DNA from: Chromera velia
Lineage: Eukaryota > Sar > Chromeraceae
DNA length: 42,829 nt
Assembly (NCBI GenBank): GCA_018398765.1
Contig: JAHBMJ010000649.1
Location: 1 to 42,829, forward strand
Direction of reading: 5' to 3'
This document shows, piece by piece, positions 1 through 9,764 of the stretch. Below the pieces are notes generated by a model that did no database searches, had not been told where the DNA came from, and worked only from the letters and a program-made list of their open reading frames with translations. Each line of letters opens with the position of its first letter. The stretch's first letter is position 1. The position numbers and the translations under genes are program-made.

Positions 1-49
1 TATTTGTTGCAGTACTGTGTGTGTGCTCTTTGCACTTGATTTGTTGGTG
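1..49. repeat. Direct repeat shared with 2336-2384
   Basis: The first 49 bases of the window recur essentially unchanged at 2336-2384, after which the two copies diverge. The second copy lies in what looks like the intron after the EF-hand exon. The simplest reading is a local segmental duplication whose left copy is cut by the window edge, so a second EF-hand-type exon may lie just upstream. That last point is inference. Confidence 0.8.
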
Positions 50-361
50 ATCGGGAGAGGGAGAGTAGTAGAGAGGGAAACAGGAAGGAAGACCTCATCG
101 ATCGATCAAGTGTGAGACAGGTGGATACATTCAAGGGTGAAGCGGGGAACAAAACGAGGGGAGCAATTTACGGGCTGAGGACCGTGCCCCTTTTCTCACT
201 GATCTTGCTTGTCCATGTGTACCTCTCGCAACTCCCCCGCCCCCCCCTCTGTGTGTGTGTGCAGACGTAGCCGAATTCCGTGCTGCGGTTGAGCGCGGGA
301 AGTATCTCCGTCCTGAAGTATTGAGATCGAGTCCGTCTGTCAGTCTGCTCGTCTGAATCTC

Positions 362-397
362 TCTCTCTCTCTCACTCTCTCTCTCTCTCTCTCTCTC
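362..397. repeat. CT microsatellite
   Basis: A (CT)n run with one interruption. The preceding 360 bases and the stretch up to about 760 contain no exon I can support. Open frames here are short and of low complexity. Confidence 0.8.
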
Positions 398-770
398 GAC
401 CTGTGTCCCTGTGTCCATATGTAATTTTGTGGATCTTTGTGTGCTTGCGTTTCCATTTTGCTTTCGGTCTTCACTGAAATGTCTCTGTCTGTGGTTGGTT
501 GTGTAAATGAGAACCTCTGCTTTCTGTCTTACAACTACAAGCATTCAAAGATCTGCATGAGGACCGTTGGAGTTGTCTTTGTCCTTTTTCAGGGGCAAAG
601 GGTGGCGGAATGTTCCACGAATAGGTTTCTTTTGCTGTCCTTCGTTTCCTCTTTTTTCCCCTCTCTCTCTGTCACTGCCGTTCTGGAAAGAATGAAGAAA
701 GGCAAAATGGATGTTGATTCGTTTGTCTGTCCTTGTCATAAACCGCTTTGTTTGTCCGTCTTCCGTCAGG

Positions 771-1011
771 TCTGAGGAGAACTAAGGGTGCAGATCTGGT
801 GGTCCCTCTTAACACTGTGATGGTGGTCTCTCCTCTGGGGGGGGGAGTCCCTCTGCTGCCATGCAGGGAGACACTCATCCATGAAGCTTTCCGGGGCCTT
901 CCGGGTGCACCTCAGGGGGGAGAGACAGAGGGGGCAGCCGACCTTGTGCGAGTGGAGACGGTGCTGGAGTGCTTCGACGCCAAGACACCTTCCCTTTCTC
1001 CAGCCTCATGA
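771..1011 (+). CDS. Possible exon of an unrecognised gene
   Basis: This open stretch follows a good 3' splice signal (pyrimidines, then CAG at 768-770). It encodes ordinary mixed-composition sequence rich in V, L, G and P (for example VPLNTVMVVSPLGGG) and ends at a TGA at 1009-1011. I do not recognise the family. It may belong with the downstream proline-repeat ORF, but I could not find splice phases that join them convincingly. The frame from about 1141 to 1358 after another CAG also looks mildly coding. Treat as a candidate only. Confidence 0.3.
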
Positions 1012-1414
1012 CTGGCCAGTCAGATGGTTGGAGTCCCTCCTTTCACCAAGTCTGAAAAGAGGGAAGGAAGCACACACTGAGCAGAAGGACCGTCAGCCTG
1101 TCTCTGTGCCTTTCTCTGTCTGTAACATCTGTGCCCACAGGGTGATCGGGAAGCGTGCCTTTCCGAAAAAGAATAAAGTCTTTCCCTCCCCTCTGGAAGG
1201 GAACGGAAGGATTCCTCCCCAACGGCACCACACAGGTCGTCGTAGAAGGGAGGGCCATCGGGAGCGAAAGGCAACACCTCCTTCCCGTCTTCCATCCTCA
1301 CGCCCCCCCCTCTGCGTTCTCTGCCGTCAGCATCCAGGAGAGGAAAGGAAGCCGCTGAGCAGAGGAGGAGATGTCGAAAGGCGAGACCTCCAGCCACCCA
1401 GAAATTATTGAGGA

Positions 1415-2185
1415 ATGGGTTTGACGGCACAATTGGGTGTCAGGATTCAAGGAAGATACGTTCGAGTCGTCTGGGTGGCGAGCACCCTTGCCCCCCCTCC
1501 CTGTCATCTATCCCCTTCCCCTCCCGCTTCGATCCCCTCCCCGTCCGAGTCTCGTCACCTGGAAGAAGAAGGCCTCCAGCTTGTCAGCGGAGAAGAGGAG
1601 AGGAAAGAAGACAAGAGGAGAGGAGAGAAGGGAGGCAGCCTGCCGCCACCCTCACAAGAAAACAAGGGGGGCAGCCTCCCGCCGCCACCACAAGAAAGCA
1701 AGGGGGGCAGCCTCCCGCCGCCCCCACAAGAAAGCAAGGGGTGCAGCCTCCCGCCGCCCCCGCAAGAAAGCCAGGGGTGCAGCCCGCCGCCATCCCCACA
1801 AGAAAGCCAGGGAGGCATCCCGCCGCCACCCCCACAAGAAAGCCAGGGATGCAGCCCGCCGCCACCCCCACAAGAAAGCAAGGAGGGGGGCTTGGTACAA
1901 TTCAATAAGTGCGTTGCATGGGAGGAGTGTTTGGACTGCTATCGCGTCACATGCGCGTGCTCAGTGGAAAGAGGCGAAGCGCTGATTCCCATTCTGGTCT
2001 CCATCTGGGATCTTGACAGCATTGCCCCTGCCGAAGTCCTGCAGGAAAGGAATGACCCATCCCTTCTCCCCGCAGCCGCCCACGAACCGAAAAAGAAACG
2101 GCCGGACCTTCACACGTGGGCACAAGAGACCTTGCCTGTTCATGCTGCCTACGGTTCTTCCAGAAAGAGGGTGAAATTTGAGTAG
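1415..2185 (+). CDS. Proline-rich repeat protein, unrecognised
   Basis: A 256-codon open frame, possibly part of a larger spliced gene. Residues about 1-70 are basic and acidic low-complexity sequence. Residues about 74-157 are seven tandem 12-residue units of the form QESKGGSLPPPP. The last 100 residues are of normal composition with several cysteines and tryptophans (CVAWEECLDCYRVTC), and it ends in a short basic KRVKFE tail. No catalytic motif or signal peptide is visible. Because the DNA repeat is 36 bp, several frames stay open across it, but only this frame continues into complex sequence. The true start and any introns are unknown. Confidence 0.4.
   Translation: MGLTAQLGVRIQGRYVRVVWVASTLAPPPCHLSPSPPASIPSPSESRHLEEEGLQLVSGEEERKEDKRRGEKGGSLPPPSQENKGGSLPPPPQESKGGSLPPPPQESKGCSLPPPPQESQGCSPPPSPQESQGGIPPPPPQESQGCSPPPPPQESKEGGLVQFNKCVAWEECLDCYRVTCACSVERGEALIPILVSIWDLDSIAPAEVLQERNDPSLLPAAAHEPKKKRPDLHTWAQETLPVHAAYGSSRKRVKFE
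1634..1885 (+). repeat. 36-bp coding minisatellite, 7 copies
   Basis: Seven head-to-tail copies of a 36-bp unit (ggcagcctcccgccgcc-type) differ by a few substitutions. A period divisible by three with no stop codons keeps all plus frames and several minus frames open here, which explains the many overlapping open frames. Confidence 0.9.
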
Positions 2186-2295
2186 GTGTTCGTTCGGGAA
2201 GGTGGGGGCCCATCTGGAGGCAAGGGGCATCAAGGCGGCCGTAGGGGTGCTGCAGGCGTTCACGGAGGTCGACAGAAACGCCGATGGATTCATCA
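2186..2295 (+). CDS. EF-hand exon (half calcium-binding motif)
   Basis: This short open segment encodes a helix followed by the start of a canonical EF-hand loop: LQAFTEVDRNADGFIS, with Asp at loop positions 1 and 5, Asn at 3 and Gly at 6. It stops exactly at a donor that begins GTCAGTCAGTC (from 2296), the donor type used by the AK7-like gene in this window. The frame is closed by a TGA at 2172, so the exon starts after that; an AG at 2184-2185 would serve. No continuation of the loop or F-helix is found before the AT-rich DNA at 2.8 kb. Either the next exon is far away or the gene is truncated. EF-hand identity is good; gene structure is unknown. Confidence 0.5.
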
Positions 2296-2507
2296 GTCAG
2301 TCAGTCTGCCTGCTTGCCTGCAACTTTCTCTGTTATATTTGTTGCAGTACTGTGTGTGTGCTCTTTGCACTTGATTTGTTGGTGTACCGCTGAATGACGT
2401 GAGGTCGGGCTGACGGAAAGTTTTTGAGTGGGAATGAAAATGTTCATGTGCAGACATACGAACGCGCACAAAGGCTGGCACAAAGGTAGTTTAACGCGAG
2501 ACACCAA

Positions 2508-2511
<4 letters not shown>

Positions 2512-2541
<30 letters not shown>

Positions 2542-2585
2542 TGTGTATGTGTGTGTGTATGTGTGTGTGTATGTGTGTGTGTGTG

Positions 2586-2623
<38 letters not shown>

Positions 2624-2672
2624 TGTGTGTGTGTCTGTGTGTGTGTCTGTATGTCTGTGTCTGCATTGCCGT
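2512..2672. repeat. TG microsatellite
   Basis: About 160 bp of nearly pure (TG)n with regular TA and TC interruptions. Long open frames across it are artefacts of the dinucleotide repeat. Confidence 0.95.
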
Positions 2673-2779
2673 GCGTACCGCTGAATGAAATTTCTTTTGT
2701 CTCAATTCTTTGTGAATATATTTGGAAGCAATTTAGCAGACAATACATGTATTCTGTGTGTATGTTCTTATGAAATTGC

Positions 2780-3330
2780 AGCCAATTGCAGCTCCCAAGA
2801 TTAAAGTACCAGTGCGCAGTCAGATGCAGACCGATTGAGTTATGAAAAACATCATTGAGCAACTTATCTCTTTCCAATTTGAGAATAATTTAATTAAGCC
2901 TCAAAACCATTCAGAAACTTAAAAAAAAAACATTCTTTGTCTCACAAAACTTTTAATTTTTGTGCATTCGCAATATTATAATCGTTATTGAACGACCCTA
3001 ATTGTGAATCTGGAATAGTTTAGGTATATTGGTATATGATTTGTTTTTTAAAAAATCAATAAGGCGGTCCCCAAAGTAATGAAAATACACTAAACATCTA
3101 GCTAAAAATAGTGAAAAGTTTTGGGCTTAAGAATTTGATTCTCTTTACTGCTAATTCTTTTTATAGTTTTTATGAGCTCTTATGATTCGGAGTGATAAAT
3201 AATGAGTTAAAGTGTTTAATAATGGATTCTAATAGTTAGATATAGTTATGCATATAACTTAACATTATAGTTACTATTTTTTTAATGATTTATCAGACTC
3301 TCTCTTTTTTTATTGTCTAAAATGTTGGGA
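2780..3330. other. AT-rich non-coding stretch
   Basis: The composition drops sharply to AT-rich, with poly-A and poly-T runs and no open frame or splice-bounded exon. It ends near 3330, where GC-rich DNA resumes. I see no terminal repeats that would define an element. Confidence 0.6.
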
Positions 3331-3584
3331 AACAGACCTAGGCAGGACACCTGATATTGTGCGAACTAAAAGCCGGTATGTTGGGATGTGCTATGTACAC
3401 ACAAACCCTCAAGTCATTTTTCGAAAGCCTTCTGCAAGAACAAGGTGGGGCGGCGACGCCAGGAGTCCGCCACAGCTTGTATGCATTGCGGCCGCGCGGT
3501 GCCGCTATATGTGCATGCATGGTCGGACCCGCGGCCCGGCCCGCGCCAGACTGCATGCATGTGGCAGTCAGAGAGTCTGCAGGT

Positions 3585-3633
3585 CTGTTAGAGTCTGTTA
3601 GAGACTCTCAGACTGTTAGAGTCTGTTAGAGAC
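3585..3633. repeat. Short GTTAGAGTCT repeats
   Basis: The words tgttagagtctgttagagac recur several times within 50 bp just upstream of the NTPase/nuclease gene. Some copies are partly palindromic (agagactctcaga). This may be promoter-proximal; no function is assigned. Confidence 0.6.
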
Positions 3634-3995
3634 ATTGAACAAAAACCGAGGCGCAGGGCCCCGGCACAGATCGAAGTGGTTCCTGTCCCAGTGTCCCCCC
3701 GGCATCCCCCTGGCCCTCGCTCCCCATCGTCCTTGAAACCTGTTCCCCTCGCACATACACCCACCCACTCTGTGTCGCGTCCGGTTTTGCACGAGGCTTT
3801 TGTGTGGCCAGTTGTCTTTTGCCCTCTCTTCAACCTCTTTGCCCTCTCGGAAATGTTTGCTCTTCGCTGCGCATTGCTTTTTCTGGTCCTTTTTCTCTGT
3901 ATTATCATCCCTTCAGTTTTCGGGTTTGCTCTGAGATCCATGCAGGGAATGGTATGCCTTGAAGGCTCCGCGAGACTGCTGCTCTCTTCTTCGGC

Positions 3996-6395
3996 ATGCA
4001 TACGGGAGAAACGGCGAGTAGAGAGGAAGGAAGGTTTGTGCACCTCGAAAAACTTCTTGATGAACGTCTTCAGACATATTCTCCCCCCACCAACTTCTCA
4101 ACAGGTTTGTACAGAAACACAACAACCAACAAGAACTCTCTCCCCGTGAGAGCTGTGGGTACTCGTTCAAAGGCACTCAGGCTCTACAGGCTGCCGTACT
4201 GGGGGTCGGAGGAGGACCTCGGCAAAATGGCGAAGGTGTTGTTCGTTGATCAGACAAGACACCGTTATGAGATCAAGTACCTCTGTGCACCAGGACACTC
4301 TGGGAAGACTTCGAGTGGCCTGGCAGCCTTCCTCGCATCAAAGGACTTCACCCACTATCTGTACATCGCCTTTGAGAACAATGAGAGACGGAGATTTCAA
4401 CTCTCCGATAAAACCCCCCTTCTCGACGGCGGCTACAGCGGCTACGCCAAGAAGCAGGGGGCGGCGTTTGCTGTCGAGTGCATGCGGATCCTTCTGGAGG
4501 AGCCTGACTGGACAGGGCCGTATGAAGTGCCGGTCGGTCCTTGTGATCTCCCTCCCTCAACTGACGATTCGATTGACGAGATGAAAAGGTTATTGTACCA
4601 GAATCTGGGTGAGAAGGCCAAGGTGCTCATCCATTTGGACGAACACAAGAAAATGTGCCCTCGCACCAATGAGAAGAACGACCCCGGCGCTGCGTTCTCC
4701 CAGGGTGCGATGGAGGTGTTCAGCGGCAGCCGGGCGGTCGTGGTTGCCAGGCACGTCGAGCCACCGCCCCTCAGTCCCCCCACAGCCTCGACCTCTGATA
4801 CCTGCCGCTGGCCCGTTATCTGTCCTCGGATAGATGTTGAGTTGGTCATGAGGCACCTGGCAGGTCCTTCTGCACCTCGGCTCTGTAGCGGGCAGACAGG
4901 CCCCCTGACGGGCTTTCTCGACTTTCTGGAGCTGAAACAGACGTCAGACGACCCAGATGTACTGCGCGTGATTGCGAATCTGCAGCTCCGATTTGCGCTC
5001 GCGCTTGATGGGAGGCTAGCGTGTTTGCACGTGCCTCGAGTCGACGAAGAGTTCGAGAGGCAGGTTGCTCAGCTTTCTGACGACCTGAAGGTAGCCTGCC
5101 TCAGCAAGCCCGCGACGGAGAAGCTGCGAAAGGCAGCGGAGTCTTTCTCAGAGGGCTTGCTGGATGACTTGGCGTCCAACGATATGACGAAGGTGGACAA
5201 GCACGTTGCCAGGTTGCTGTATGGGATGAAGGATAACGAAGTGGATGGAGCTCGCCAAGTGAGTGACCTGATCGTATTAGGATGAGGGGATCGCCTGACA
5301 GCCCCCCTCTCTCACCTCCTATCAGCGAAGCCGCCTGATGACGAGCCCCAGCTGCAGAATGTATACGTGCAAGGTGCAAAACACTTCAAAGCACAATTTG
5401 CACCCGGAGTTCCGCTCCTTGCAGGTATGTCTGTCGCCATTCAGTCAGCAGTTCTTCTTGCGGTTATTTGAGTGCAGCCAGACTTCGTTCTTATTGGCTA
5501 CAGGTGTGTGTATTGCAGCAATGATCTTCTTCTATTCACTTTTTGTTGGAGTTTCTGATGCTAGGCTGACGCTTTCAGTGGTTGGCAGACACACAAGAAA
5601 GCAGAGATGGAGACAGACAGATTGACAGACAGACAGGCAGGCAGGCAGGCAAAACCAGGCAGACAGACAAGCGGACGGACAAGCGGATAGACGGACCGNG
5701 AGGGAGAGAGAGAGAGGGAGGGAGAGAAAGAGAAAGAAAGAGAGAGTCTTTGTTTGATTCGCATGCTGGACCGGCTTCATTCTCATTCTTGGCAATGCAA
5801 TGGTGGTGCGCGGCTCGACAGCTTGATTTTATCTGACGATGCTTGCTCCTTAAGGGGAACGTCTTCCACGCGTGGTTTTGTGTATTGGTGATTGACGATT
5901 CGCTACTGCGGCTCTCTAAGACTTTTGTCAAATTTTGTCTCTTCTGTTTCTGATCAGACTAAGTCTAGCTTTGCTTGCTGTGTTTATGGTACGTACCGTG
6001 CATGGATTGGACTTCTTTTTGCAGGTACCCCGCTTGAGAGGTCGTATTTGTGGGCCCTCAGCACTCGGTCGGCCTTGTGCGGGGAGCTTCAGTTTGGGAA
6101 GATCGACTGTCCGTTCAAGTGCAGCGATATCAAGAAAGGCCGGATCTTTCCCGGTCAAGACTCGACCAAGTTCGACAGCATCACCGACGTCTCCCAGCTG
6201 GAGAAGGACGTCATGTTCTTTGCAGATGAGGAAAAGGATGAGAAGCCTTTCTCGCACCCCCGGTGCGACATGTGGTTCCGCACGTCCGACGGTGAGATGG
6301 TCGTTTTGATCGAAATTTCCGGCAAGAGCGGAGACAAGGTTAAAGAGAGAGCAGAAAAACTTGGAGAGGCGGTCAAGGGAATTCAAGTGGAGTAG
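3996..6395 (+). CDS. CR-family (Crinkler/RHS-like) P-loop NTPase with nuclease-like C-terminus
   Basis: Proposed exons are 3996-5262, 5326-5424 and 6025-6395, all in phase, for about 578 aa. A Walker A motif (CAPGHSGKTSSG, near residue 100) and a Walker B-type LIHLDEHK (near 211) define a P-loop NTPase. The last exon holds a conserved-looking Asp-x14-Glu-x3-Lys block (D537, E552, K556; VLIEISGK) that resembles a PD-(D/E)xK nuclease fold. NTPase plus restriction-endonuclease-like C-terminus is the known layout of Crinkler/RHS-type proteins, which are linked to transposons and, in some pathogens, to secreted effectors. Assignment is from motifs only. The start is uncertain: an alternative 5' exon at 3853-3951, spliced to 4074, would put a hydrophobic signal-peptide-like leader in front. 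The first donor (GTGACC at 5263) was chosen on phase; a stronger GTGAGT lies 4 bases earlier. There is no stop inside the model, so it may be intact. Confidence 0.6.
5597..5750. repeat. GACA/GAGA microsatellite in intron
   Basis: A run of CAGA, GGCA and GA units lies inside the second intron of the NTPase/nuclease gene. It contains the single ambiguous base of the window (n at 5699), suggesting that the repeat was hard to sequence or assemble. Confidence 0.85.
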
Positions 6396-6740
6396 GAGAA
6401 AAAGGGGTTAGGGGTGCAGATCCGTGGGGTAGTCCTGGCCCCTTCAGATTCGAAGGGTGATTCTTCCGTAAGTTACGTTGGGGGTGTTGCGATGTTTCGC
6501 GCTGAAAAAGCGCGAATGCTGCTTGGTGGTTTGGATCAAGTGTTCCAATACGTAAAACCGTAGAATTGACTGCTGAGCTCGTCGCTGAAAGACGGGTGCT
6601 TCGAGGGTATGCACTAAAATGAAAAAAAAACTGAAATAAACTTTCTATTTTTTCTTTTAATTGTACATTATGCTAATGTGCAGTGTACCACTTCAGTTTA
6701 TAGGATTAAGATAAGGATAGGAGTAAAATCATATATATTC
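6396..6740. other. 3' flank of the NTPase/nuclease gene
   Basis: No open frame is found. An AATAAA-like word (gaaataaac, about 6635) after a run of adenines could serve as a polyadenylation signal for the gene ending at 6395. Confidence 0.35.
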
Positions 6741-7731
6741 AGATCTATATATATATCATTTAAGAGTTACGGAATTAATTTAGTAACTGGAGGGGGGTTG
6801 GACCCCCGAAGTTACGAAAACAAAGTAAAGTACAACTTTATAACTCTATAGTATGAAAGTACAGTAAGAAGACTAAAGAAGTAACATAGGAACAATGAAA
6901 ACACTAATGATGAAGCTAGACATCAATGTGCCAGTGTAGTAAGCCATTTCATGTTACTGTGTGTACTAATTAGTATACTAAGGCTATCATACATGCGGTC
7001 ACACGGAACTGCACAAAACTCTACCTAGAAACTCCACACATATGCTATAGGCTCCCCATACATAAAAAAATAAATAAATAAAATTGGGTCAAAACCTAAA
7101 TTAGTTTTTTTATTTTTTTATTTTTTTGCACCAGCTGAGCTTTGAGCTTCAAACTTGAAGTGTTTGCTTCAAAAAAACAAATAAAAAAACAAAAAGTAAA
7201 AGTGATTTTGAATAATTAACTTTTTTATTTTTTTACGGGAGCCTAGCACGTATGAAATGATGATACACGTACTTTGCTAAGTACTTTGCTGTGAAGTCAC
7301 CGTCTGAACTAATATATATCCAGTGTATTGCTTACAGCCAGGCTGTGGGGAAAGAGCTTTTGTTTGTATATACAAATACACACAAAAGTTGTTTTGAGTC
7401 ACTCTTCTCTACCTCATGCATAAGACAAGCTCCGCCCTATTGTCTCTAGACGCTGTATCCTTTTGCTGTTGTGAGTGTATGATCATACAAAATTGATAAA
7501 AACTACGTTTTTAGATCTAAAAAGTTTAGGTTATACTAAATCATACATTTTTAAAGTTGACTTTTATGTATGAAACCATCTTAGAACAGACTGATTTTAT
7601 GGTTATAAAAGTGCAGTACTAAGGGTTTGGAGGCCTCCAGTAACTGGTACAAAGTTATGATTTTTCCAGCAACCAATTTTTGAGCCGAACCCCCGATGGT
7701 AACTCTTAAATGATATATGTACAGATCTAGT
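6741..7731. mobile_element. Inverted-repeat element, about 1 kb, non-autonomous
   Basis: The sequence at 6741-6770 (ending ATATCATTTAAGAGTTAC) reappears in reverse complement at 7698-7731 with few mismatches. A second inner pair, CAGTTACTGGAGG-like, follows on both sides. Between the ends there is only AT-rich DNA with no coding frame. This is the structure of a MITE-like non-autonomous DNA transposon or its decayed copy. I could not identify a clear target-site duplication, so the exact ends are approximate. Confidence 0.5.
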
Positions 7732-7734
7732 ATT

Positions 7735-8095
7735 CAGATAATATTTTTAATTTAGTATAGAGTTGTTAAATACCGCATACCGGTTATAACCGGTCGTTGA
7801 CCTAGTTGCTGACCCCTGAATAACGGTATTCGGTATTTAAACTTACCGTTTCAACTATTTAAGCAACTATGTATCACTAATATGGCCCCGGAGCCGCGCG
7901 CACAGCAACTGTCCCCAGCTGGTTCAATCTATTGTGTCGGACAGACGCATGTCAGCATATGTCAGCATCATATGTCAGCATGAAAACTCATGCTGACGGT
8001 TGTAGAAGTGAAGAAGTATACGTGATTTACCAAGTTTTCCACTTGCAAGGCCCCACATCAAAACGGACAGTCTCCACTGAAGGAATGAGAAAGTA
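7735..8095. other. Non-coding stretch with short local repeats
   Basis: No gene is visible. There is a palindromic patch around ataccggttataaccggt (about 7775-7800) and three copies of a catatgtcagcat word near 7945-7985 followed by its reverse complement (catgctgac). These could form small hairpins. Confidence 0.4.
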
Positions 8096-8286
8096 TACAT
8101 CAGTGGGTTAACTCAAGCTATATTTCAATAATGATTACCCAATACCAATAGTCACTCTATTCATTTCTAATCATTAGTCAGGTATTATGTAAATCAATAA
8201 TCATTAGATGAATATAATGATTATTTCGTGATAATGATTATTTATTTATTGAACATCTGCTTACTGATTAGAGATGAATATAGTGA

Positions 8287-8475
8287 CAGGAAAAGAAAAG
8301 GGAAGTGAGAAAGGGGCAGAGAGATGGAGATGCGAAGTGTGAGACATGTGGACGAACGTTTTCCACCCCCTGGGGGCTTCGCATTCACACAAGCAAAGCA
8401 CATAAGGACCTCGCCCCCAGACAGCCAGAGCAGCCGAAGAAGGCAGTCAAAGAAAAGAAGGGAAGCTGGGTTTAG
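8287..8475 (+). pseudogene. C2H2 zinc-finger relic
   Basis: A 62-codon open stretch between a TGA (8284) and a TAG (8473) encodes one clear C2H2 finger: CETCGRTF, then GLRIHTSKAH, with two cysteines two residues apart and two histidines four residues apart. The CGRxF...GLxxH form is typical of N-terminal fingers in R2/NeSL-type LINE proteins and of some transposon proteins. No ATG precedes it and nothing coding follows, so it is probably a fragment carried inside the TIR element. Confidence 0.5.
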
Positions 8476-9069
8476 GGCTATTAGGTGAAGGAAATTCTTA
8501 GGAAGTACAAGCAGGGAAGAGGGTGGCGTTATGAGGTGGCATGGCATGGCTTGCAGTCAACATCACATGAAGCAGCCTCGCTCATACGCAAGCACGCCCT
8601 GCCAGAAGTGGAAGAGTTTGAGAAAAAATGTAGCTGTTAAGCTATTTGCTAAAGGTTACAAAATAAAGGTCCATCATTTAATAATCTGCCTTGCGTGTTG
8701 TGACTTGCCGAACGCTAGATGCCTATTATGGGCCGATAGCGATGGCGTATGATGATGATGATGATGATGACTATCCGTTTAAGGAAATCATTATGCGTAA
8801 CGTTTACTTCACCACCATATGGTAATCATTATGATTCACATTGGTCATCATCTCAATCATCGTTAACCAGTTTAGGCTTTCAACCTTTGACAAAAGAAAC
8901 GTTCGATCGACACCTTTTCCTCAAAAGAGAAAGCCTGAGCATACACACGTAAACGCATCTACACAGAAATAAACTGTAAGCAGCTTCAGGCTTTCCAGTG
9001 GCACTGCATGAAAAACGTTATACTTTTGCATACTTTCAAAATCCACGTAGTGCGGTCCGCTTATATGGA

Positions 9070-9663
9070 GTCACACTGGGAAGGAAAGAAGACAGGACGG
9101 ATGGAAGAGAGGGAGGGAAGGAAGGAAGACAAGAAGAAAGTGAGGAAAAACAGAAAAAAAAAATGAGAGGAAGCAAGAAAGGAAGGAAGGAAAGAAAGAA
9201 AGAAGGAATGAAGGAAGGAGAGACGCAAGAAAAAAGGAACAGAGGGAGAAAGAAAGGAGAAAAGGAGGGAAAGAAGGGAAGATTCCGTCTGCATGAAAGG
9301 AAGGAAGGAAGGAAGGAAGAAAGGAAAGGGGAGAGGGAAGGAAAGAAGGAAGGAAGGAAGGAAGGAACTTCCAAGGAAGGAAAGAAGGAAGAAAGGAAGG
9401 GAAGGAAGGAAGGAACGAACTTAAAGGAAGGGAAGGAAGGAAGGAAGGAAGGAAGGAAGGAAGGAAGAAAGACAGAAAGACAGACAGACAGACAGAAAGA
9501 AAGAAAGAAAAAAAGACAGACAGACAGACAGACAGACAGAAAGACAGACAGACAGACAGAAAGACAGAAAGACAGAAAGACAGAAAGATAGAAAGACAGA
9601 AAGACAAAAAGACAGAAAGACAGAAAAACAGAAAGAAAGAAAGAAAGAAAGAAAGAAAAAAAA

Positions 9664-9703
<40 letters not shown>

Positions 9704-9755
9704 GAGAAAAGGAAAGAAAAGAAAAGAAAGAAAGAAGAAAGGAAGGAAGAGATGG
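9070..9755. repeat. Long polypurine tract (GGAA/GAAA/GACA)
   Basis: Almost 700 bp with practically only purines on the plus strand except for CAG units, made of GGAAG, GAAAG and GACAG blocks. The long open frames on both strands (K/E/R-rich or F/L/S-rich) are artefacts of this composition. Such a mirror-symmetric purine tract can form triplex DNA. Confidence 0.95.
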
Positions 9756-9764
9756 GGAGAGAGG

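Noticed and set aside
2301-2877. CV- and TH-repeat open frames
   Set aside because: Direct translation of the TG dinucleotide repeat.
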